From: Mesorhizobium sp. RMAD-H1
Lineage (GTDB): Bacteria > Pseudomonadota > Alphaproteobacteria > Rhizobiales > Rhizobiaceae
NCBI RefSeq assembly: GCF_014191375.1
Contig: NZ_JACHWN010000001.1
Location: 186,001-250,000, forward strand
DNA length: 64,000 nt
Direction: 5' to 3'
Both the position numbers and the translations under genes were made by a program. Shown one piece after another: positions 58,045-64,000 of the stretch. Position 1 is the stretch's first letter. Each line of letters begins with the position of its first letter. Under the pieces are notes generated by a model that ran no database searches, was not told the origin of the DNA, and saw only the letters and a program-made list of their open reading frames with translations.

Positions 58045-59436
58045 CTATTCCGGTGCGATCATCCGCTCCGGCCGAACGAGCTGATCGTAATCTTCCGCCG
58101 AAACGAGGCCGCTGGCAAGCGCTTCCTCGCGCAGCGTCGTGCCGTTCCTGTGTGCCGCCTTGGCGATTTTTGCCGCATTGTCATAGCCGATGGCCGGCGC
58201 AAGCGCGGTCACCAGCATCAGGGAGCGCTCGAGCAAATCCTTGATGCGGGTCTCGTCGGCTTCGATCCCCTCGATGCAATTGTCGGCGAAGGAGACCATC
58301 GCGTCCGACAGGAGCCGGATCGACTGTAGTACGTTGAAGGCGATGACCGGCTTGAACACATTGAGCTCGAAATGCCCCTGGCTTGCCGCAACCGTCACCG
58401 TGGTGTGGTTGCCGAAGACCTGCGTCGCGACCATGGTCAGCGCCTCGGCCTGCGTCGGGTTGACCTTGCCCGGCATGATCGACGAGCCCGGCTCGTTTTC
58501 CGGCAGCTTCAGTTCGCCGAGGCCCGAGCGCGGGCCGGAGCCGAGGAAGCGGATGTCGTTAGCGATCTTGAAGAGATCGGCGGCCAGCGCATTGAGGCTG
58601 CCGTGGAAATTGACGATGGCGCCGTGGCTTGCCAGCGCCTCGAACTTGTTGGGCGCCGTCTTGAATGGCAGGCCGGTGATCTCCGACACCGCGTCCGCGA
58701 AACCGGTATCGAAGCCCTCGGGCGCGTTGAGGCCGGTGCCGACCGCCGTGCCGCCCTGGGCGAGCAGGAAGACATCGGCGAGCGCTTCCTCGATGCGCTT
58801 GCGGCCATATTCGAGCGCCGCGCGATAGCCGGAGAATTCCTGGCCAAGCGTTACCGGCGTGGCGTCCTGCGTATGCGTGCGGCCGATCTTGATGATGTCG
58901 GCGAAGGCCTCTTCCTTTTGTCGGAGCGCGGCGATCAGATGATCGAGCGCGGGATAGAGCCGGCTGGTGGTCTCGACAGCCGTCGCGATATGGATCGCTG
59001 TCGGGAAGCTGTCGTTCGACGACTGGCTCATATTGACGTGATCGTTCGGATGCACCGGCTTCTTGGAGCCCATCTCGCCGCCCAGGAGCTCGATCGCCCG
59101 GTTGGAGATCACCTCATTGGCATTCATGTTGGACTGCGTGCCGGAGCCGGTCTGCCAGACGACCAGCGGGAAATGATCATCGAGCTTGCCTTCGGCCACT
59201 TCCGCCGCGGCAACCGTGATGACGCGCCCGATCACCGGGTCGAGCTTGCCGAGCGCTATGTTCGTCTCGGCGGCCGCGCGCTTGACGATGCCCAGCGCAT
59301 GGATGAGGGGCAGGGGCTGTCTTTCGCCGCCGATCTTGAAATTGTGGAGCGAGCGCTCCGTCTGCGCTCCCCAATAGCGGTCCGAAGCCACTTCGATCGG
59401 GCCGAATGTGTCGGTTTCCGTGCGTGTTCCTGCCAT
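58045..59436 (-). CDS. fumC: fumarate hydratase, class II
   Basis: 463 residues, iron-independent fumarase. The family signature [17 protein letters not shown] lies near residue 317. Also present are [38 protein letters not shown] and [17 protein letters not shown]. The ATG at 59436 ([12 protein letters not shown]) has GGAG six bases upstream; another ATG lies two codons earlier. It feeds the TCA cycle and is transcribed as a single gene. Confidence 0.97.
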   Translation of the reverse strand: MAGTRTETDTFGPIEVASDRYWGAQTERSLHNFKIGGERQPLPLIHALGIVKRAAAETNIALGKLDPVIGRVITVAAAEVAEGKLDDHFPLVVWQTGSGTQSNMNANEVISNRAIELLGGEMGSKKPVHPNDHVNMSQSSNDSFPTAIHIATAVETTSRLYPALDHLIAALRQKEEAFADIIKIGRTHTQDATPVTLGQEFSGYRAALEYGRKRIEEALADVFLLAQGGTAVGTGLNAPEGFDTGFADAVSEITGLPFKTAPNKFEALASHGAIVNFHGSLNALAADLFKIANDIRFLGSGPRSGLGELKLPENEPGSSIMPGKVNPTQAEALTMVATQVFGNHTTVTVAASQGHFELNVFKPVIAFNVLQSIRLLSDAMVSFADNCIEGIEADETRIKDLLERSLMLVTALAPAIGYDNAAKIAKAAHRNGTTLREEALASGLVSAEDYDQLVRPERMIAPE

Positions 59437-59520
59437 TCTCATCTCCGTTCCTCATGGGAATATGGGCGCTCTGCCGGTCATGTGCCAGCATGCGAAGCTT
59501 TCGGCTGAATGGAGAGGCCG

Positions 59521-59784
59521 TTACCGGTCGTCCTCATCCTCGTCGTCCCCGCTGTCGTCCTCGGAGATCCAGGCCGTGGGCTCGATCTTCTTCTGCGTCC
59601 GGCTGTCGGTGAAGATCCACCATCCGGTGTCGGCCTCGTCCCAGTCGCCGCCTCCCGCCTTCAATTGCTCGAGCGAGTGATAGCGTGCGACCGATTCGTT
59701 TTCCAGGCCGTCCCCGTCGATCCAGAGCACGGTGACCTTGGTGCCGTTCATCGGCGCGGTGGAGATGGGAAGCTTCTTGCGCAT
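59521..59784 (-). CDS. conserved small acidic protein of unknown function
   Basis: 87 residues. The N-terminal MRKKLPISTAPMNGTKVTVLW and the middle VARYHSLEQLKAGGGDWDE and TGWWIFTDSRTQKK suggest a small beta-rich domain. The tail SEDDSGDDEDEDDR is strongly acidic. The ATG at 59784 has AGGAG eight bases upstream. It lies 84 bp upstream of fumC on the same strand and may share a transcript with it. No family is recognised. Confidence 0.75.
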   Translation of the reverse strand: MRKKLPISTAPMNGTKVTVLWIDGDGLENESVARYHSLEQLKAGGGDWDEADTGWWIFTDSRTQKKIEPTAWISEDDSGDDEDEDDR

Positions 59785-59806
59785 GGGCGTCTCCTGTTGG
59801 TGATAG

Positions 59807-59831
59807 GGCATGATCCCCTCGGGATCATGCC
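59807..59831. repeat. perfect palindrome GGCATGATCCC-CTC-GGGATCATGCC
   Basis: 11-bp perfect arms with a three-base loop between the acidic-protein gene and the FMN reductase gene. It belongs to the GCATGATC-type palindromes also seen at 43096-43138. Confidence 0.7.
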
Positions 59832-59877
59832 GCTAAAACCTAAAACAAAGACTTCATAGCGCGGGAATGGGCCGGAA

Positions 59878-59910
59878 CAAAGCCGGGCGGCTTGTCGGTG
59901 CCCGGCTTTG
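59878..59910 (-). terminator. FMN reductase gene 3' hairpin
   Basis: An 11-bp perfect stem CAAAGCCGGGC / GCCCGGCTTTG with an 11-base loop, about 20 bp after the stop. The U-run is short, so it is a weak terminator or 3'-end stabiliser. Confidence 0.6.
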
Positions 59911-59926
59911 CGGCGGTTTGTCTTTC

Positions 59927-60487
59927 TCAGGCCTCGCGGGCGGCCTTGAGCGCCTTCCCCCACCAGACGAGCTGGTCGAGCATGTTGGTGGCGGCGTCGG
60001 TGAGGTGCGGATAATCGCCGAGCTGCGCCTCGCCCTTCGCCACGGCGAGATATTCCGGGAAGAGGATGTGCACGCCGGTCTTGACCGAAACGGCCTGCAT
60101 CTCCACCGCGATGAGGCGCAGATGCTCCACCGCGCGGGCGCCGCCGACGCCGCCATAGCCGACGAAGCCGAACGGCTTCTGGATCCATTCGCCCATGTCG
60201 ATGGCGTTCTTCAGCACGGCCGTCGGCGCATGATTGTATTCGGCGACGGTGAAGATATAGCCGTCGAACTCGCGCATCTTCTTCTTCCAGCGCTCGGCCG
60301 TCTCGTTCTGTGCGTCGGTGGTGCGCTCCTCGCCCAGGAAAGCCATGGGATAGTCGAGGAGATCGACCATTTCCACATCGATCTCGTCGCGGGCGGCCGC
60401 AAACTCGGCGATCCATTTTGCGGGAATGGGGGCGAAGCGCGATCCGCGCGTCGAGCCGATGATGACGGCGATTTTCAATTTTGCCAT
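59927..60487 (-). CDS. NADPH-dependent FMN reductase
   Basis: 186 residues, flavodoxin-like. The FMN loop IGSTRGSRFAPIPAKWI is near residue 9, FTVAEYNHAPTAVLKNAID near 79, and VGYGGVGGARAVEHLR near 115. It resembles chromate/quinone reductases. The ATG at 60487 (MAKLKIAV) is chosen. It is divergent from an HxlR regulator 90 bp away, the usual pairing for quinone- or diamide-responsive reductases. Confidence 0.92.
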   Translation of the reverse strand: MAKLKIAVIIGSTRGSRFAPIPAKWIAEFAAARDEIDVEMVDLLDYPMAFLGEERTTDAQNETAERWKKKMREFDGYIFTVAEYNHAPTAVLKNAIDMGEWIQKPFGFVGYGGVGGARAVEHLRLIAVEMQAVSVKTGVHILFPEYLAVAKGEAQLGDYPHLTDAATNMLDQLVWWGKALKAAREA

Positions 60488-60576
60488 GGATATAGAACCT
60501 TTCATAAGGGGTGGTCACCAAAAGAAACCAGCGCTATATAATTGGCCATGTTTCATTGGCGCAAGGAGGCACTTTT

Positions 60577-60996
60577 TTGAAACCGGATCACTTCGAGGTA
60601 ACTCCCCAATGCACGGCGGTGAATGAAATTCTGTCGCGCGTCGGCGACAAATGGACGGTGCTGGTCGTCAGCTATCTGGGCAATGGCGCGATGCGCTTCA
60701 ACGAATTGCGGCGCACCATATCGGGCATTTCGCAGAAGATGCTGACGGCGACACTGCGCGGGCTGGAGCGTGACGGCTTTGTCACGCGCACGGTGTTTCC
60801 GACCATTCCGCCGCGCGTCGAGTACGAGCTGACGGATCTCGGCCGCGAGCTGCTCGTTCCGGTTCGCGCGCTGGGCGCCTGGGCGGTCGAGAACCACGAG
60901 CGGGTCATCGCGGCGCGCAATCGATTCGATGCCGCCCATGGCGCCATGGAGGAGCCGTTCCGTTCGGTCGGGCATATGAGTGAAGCCGCTGAATGA
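60577..60996 (+). CDS. HxlR-family transcriptional regulator
   Basis: 139 residues. The winged-helix domain reads EILSRVGDKWTVLVVSYL, MRFNELRRTISGISQKMLT and PRVEYELTDLGREL. An N-terminal Cys (about residue 12, in VTPQCTAV) matches the redox-sensing cysteine of YodB/HypR-type members. The start is a TTG at 60577 with a perfect AAGGAGG seven bases upstream; a longer frame is possible but lacks this. It is divergent from the FMN reductase gene, its likely target. Confidence 0.9.
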   Translation: MKPDHFEVTPQCTAVNEILSRVGDKWTVLVVSYLGNGAMRFNELRRTISGISQKMLTATLRGLERDGFVTRTVFPTIPPRVEYELTDLGRELLVPVRALGAWAVENHERVIAARNRFDAAHGAMEEPFRSVGHMSEAAE

Positions 60997-61392
60997 GATT
61001 TCTTGCCGCAACGGAAAAATGCCTGGAAAGGCTGGGCGGCGCAGGTCCTTGAGAAGGTGGAAAGGCGGATGGGAATCCGCCTTTCCGGTTGCCTGAGACA
61101 GGACTTCCCTAAAGCGGGGGCAATTGGAAGTCCATCCCTTGGGCAAGCCCCTTGCGAAGGGGTTGACCATGTTTGTGGGAGCCAGTCAATCAGAACTTTC
61201 CAAGGGACAAGATCGTTCAACATGCAATTAGCGAGGCATGGTTAAGGCTTTGTTACACCTTCCCTTGCGGCACCTCTCGCCCGATCCCGCGTCGCTTGGC
61301 CGGATGGGGGATATTCAGAGCCGTCAACGATCCTCATCCAAACAAAAAGGCGGGCCGAAGCCCGCCTTTCCGATTTCCGGAGACCGGACTTC
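60997..61392. other. 396-bp intergenic region before groEL end
   Basis: No gene is seen. It has a perfect 12-bp stem GGAAAGGCGGAT / ATCCGCCTTTCC with a GGGA loop at 61060-61087, lacking a T-run; CCCCTT-GCG-AAGGGG near 61150; TTAA-N7-TTAC at 61242-61256; and the groEL terminator at 61341-61369. The first hairpin may end the HxlR transcript. Confidence 0.5.
61341..61369 (-). terminator. groEL terminator
   Basis: On the reverse strand the stem AAAGGCGGGC / GCCCGCCTTT is closed by a UUCG tetraloop and followed by TTTTTGTTTGG. It lies about 25 bp after the groEL stop. It is a strong intrinsic terminator. Confidence 0.95.
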
Positions 61393-63054
<1,662 letters not shown>

Positions 63055-63102
63055 TTAACCCGGTTTGATCCATGGTGGGAATTTGATGAGGGGAACCGGC
63101 TA

Positions 63103-63399
63103 TCAGCCGATGATGCCGAGGATGTCGGATTCTTTCATGATCAGCAGGTCTTCGCCGCCGATCTTGACCTCGGTGCCCGACCACTTGCCGAAGAGGACGC
63201 GGTCGCCTTCCTTGACATCGAGCGGGACGAGCTTGCCCGCCTCGTCACGAGCGCCAGCGCCAACCGCGACGATCTCGCCTTCCTGCGGCTTTTCCTTGGC
63301 GGTGTCGGGAATGATAATGCCACCGGCGGTCTTCTCTTCCGATTCGACCCGGCGGACGACGACGCGGTCGTGAAGCGGGCGGAACTTGGTGTTGGCCAT
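63103..63399 (-). CDS. groS: co-chaperonin GroES (10 kDa)
   Basis: 98 residues: [20 protein letters not shown], the mobile-loop region [19 protein letters not shown], and the C-terminal [16 protein letters not shown]. The ATG at 63399 matches the family; the frame is open farther upstream but is not conserved. It is the first gene of groES-groEL, under a sigma-70-like promoter with a CIRCE operator. Confidence 0.98.
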   Translation of the reverse strand: MANTKFRPLHDRVVVRRVESEEKTAGGIIIPDTAKEKPQEGEIVAVGAGARDEAGKLVPLDVKEGDRVLFGKWSGTEVKIGGEDLLIMKESDILGIIG

Positions 63400-63460
63400 G
63401 GTTTGAACCCTTGATGTTTGCGAGTGATGGACGGCACGAACCATTGCAGGTTCATGGCTG

Positions 63461-63487
63461 TTAGCACTCTATGTCCGCGAGTGCCAA
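63461..63487. promoter_or_regulatory. CIRCE operator (HrcA binding site) of groESL
   Basis: TTAGCACTC, nine-base spacer, GAGTGCCAA. It matches the CIRCE consensus TTAGCACTC-N9-GAGTGCTAA with one mismatch. It lies between the -10 box and groES, at or just after the transcript start, as expected for HrcA repression. Confidence 0.95.
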
Positions 63488-63497
63488 CATGGTGGCG

Positions 63498-63526
63498 GAG
63501 ATAGAATTCCAGCCCGGATTTGTCAA
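63498..63526 (-). promoter_or_regulatory. groESL sigma-70-like promoter
   Basis: On the reverse strand -35 TTGACA (63526-63521), a 17-bp spacer, and -10 TATCTC (63503-63498). The CIRCE element starts about ten bases downstream. The -35 and spacing are consensus for alphaproteobacterial housekeeping promoters. Confidence 0.75.
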
Positions 63527-63842
63527 GGGAACAAACAGTGGAAGGCCCTGGAATGCTCGCCTGAAACAAAGGGGCGCCGGCCTTTCGCCGCCCCGGGTTC
63601 CAGCGGAATATGGGGCGCTCCGGCAGATAAACAAGGCGGCAATGGTTTTAACCCGCCCCTGGAGCGATGCCAGGCTCATCTGCGGCCAGAGTTAACGGAA
63701 GGTTAGCCGTGCTCCCGCACGGCAGGAGCGGAAACGCCGGCTTCTCCTCTCCCGGCCTTGGGGGAGAGGAGAAGTTTGGGGGCAGATGGAGGTCGTGCAG
63801 GAGCTGGCGGTGAAGGCCCGCTGCCGCTCACGCGGGACTGCT
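63527..63842. other. intergenic region between the groES promoter and the 3' end of the next gene
   Basis: No gene is supported. It includes TTAA-N7-TTAG at 63692-63706 and a perfect 13-bp hairpin CTTCTCCTCTCCC / GGGAGAGGAGAAG at 63741-63774. The hairpin is about 70 bp after the reverse-strand gene's stop and may terminate it, though it lacks a T-run. Confidence 0.5.
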
Positions 63843-64000
63843 CTACCCCACGATGCGCAGGTTGGAGAGTTCGTCGCCGATCTGCCGGAACGTCTCCGTC
63901 AGATCTCCGCCGGTGGTGTTCCAGAAAAGCCTCGCCGGCCTGCCGTTCTCATCGCGGCGGCTGCGCGATTCCGACGAGCAGGCTGTCAGCGCATCGATCT
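63843..64000 (-). CDS. probable TadG/VWA-domain pilus assembly protein, C-terminal end only
   Basis: Only the last 51 codons are in the window. They read IDALTACSSESRS, then RLFWNTTGGDLTETFRQIGD and ELSNLRIVG before a TAG. This matches the typical end of TadG-like proteins, where a von Willebrand A domain finishes with a Cys-containing strand and a helix before a LRI-type terminus. The start lies beyond the window, so the family is tentative. Confidence 0.5.
   Translation of the reverse strand, partial: IDALTACSSESRSRRDENGRPARLFWNTTGGDLTETFRQIGDELSNLRIVG

Overview
The window is a GC-rich bacterial chromosome segment, most likely from a member of the Rhizobiaceae or a close relative in the Hyphomicrobiales. 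The evidence is gene content and order: zwf-pgl-edd, plant-type gshA, glcD-glcE-glcF, hisS-hisZ-hisG near fumC and groES-groEL, a PdhS-type PAS kinase, DUF1127, a 108-bp RIME1-like repeat, and an alphaproteobacterial-type tRNA-His. The genus cannot be fixed from sequence reading alone. Most of the window is ordinary housekeeping and metabolic chromosome. No phage, insertion sequence, CRISPR array or large island was seen.

Layout. 1-5.3 kb: the end of a surface polysaccharide cluster (WecG-type glycosyltransferase, DUF6492 protein, Wzx-like flippase, GumC/Wzz-like co-polymerase). 5.4-10.4 kb: folD, then the reverse-strand Entner-Doudoroff genes zwf-pgl-edd. 10.6-22.3 kb: an SDR, puuA-puuB, two small unknown proteins, aceA with its divergent ScfR/RamB-type regulator, and a putrescine-type ABC importer (potF-G-H-I). 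22.4-31.4 kb: an AsmA-family protein, acetoacetyl-CoA synthetase, a 1152-residue PAS histidine kinase, a phasin gene with a strong candidate PhaR operator, and tRNA-His. 31.4-43.1 kb: a DUF1460 lipoprotein in an AT-richer stretch, xseA, a DMT transporter, a LysR regulator divergent from a DUF1127 gene, gshA, rsmE, a glutamine amidotransferase, a 47-residue membrane ORF, a metallophosphoesterase translationally coupled to a FadR-type regulator, and a polysaccharide deacetylase. 43.1-49.2 kb: a LysR regulator divergent from glcD-glcE-(small membrane protein)-glcF, then a possible antitoxin remnant. 49.2-60.5 kb: a perfect 39-bp inverted repeat, aldo/keto reductase, L,D-transpeptidase, tag, LysE exporter, hisS-hisZ-hisG, a GNAT protein, DoxX, fumC, an acidic unknown protein and an FMN reductase. 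60.5-64 kb: an HxlR regulator, groES-groEL with CIRCE, and the 3' end of a probable TadG/VWA gene.

Physiology: several clusters serve carbon storage and C2/C4 use (glyoxylate bypass, glycolate oxidation, acetoacetate activation, PHB granule phasin) and polyamine uptake and catabolism. These fit a soil or plant-associated heterotroph that catabolises sugars through the Entner-Doudoroff route.

Most interesting signals: (1) tRNA-His has A73 and no encoded G-1, and the same window carries a HisRS whose motif 2 loop differs from the canonical type; (2) a 14-bp-arm palindrome with two TGC-N3-GCA units overlaps the phasin promoter; (3) repeated TTGTAAA-type sites lie between aceA and its regulator; (4) MITE-like palindromic repeats sit inside the glc and his operons; (5) a possible small RNA with competing stems and a strong terminator lies at about 26.5-26.66 kb. 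No clearly new multigene system was found.
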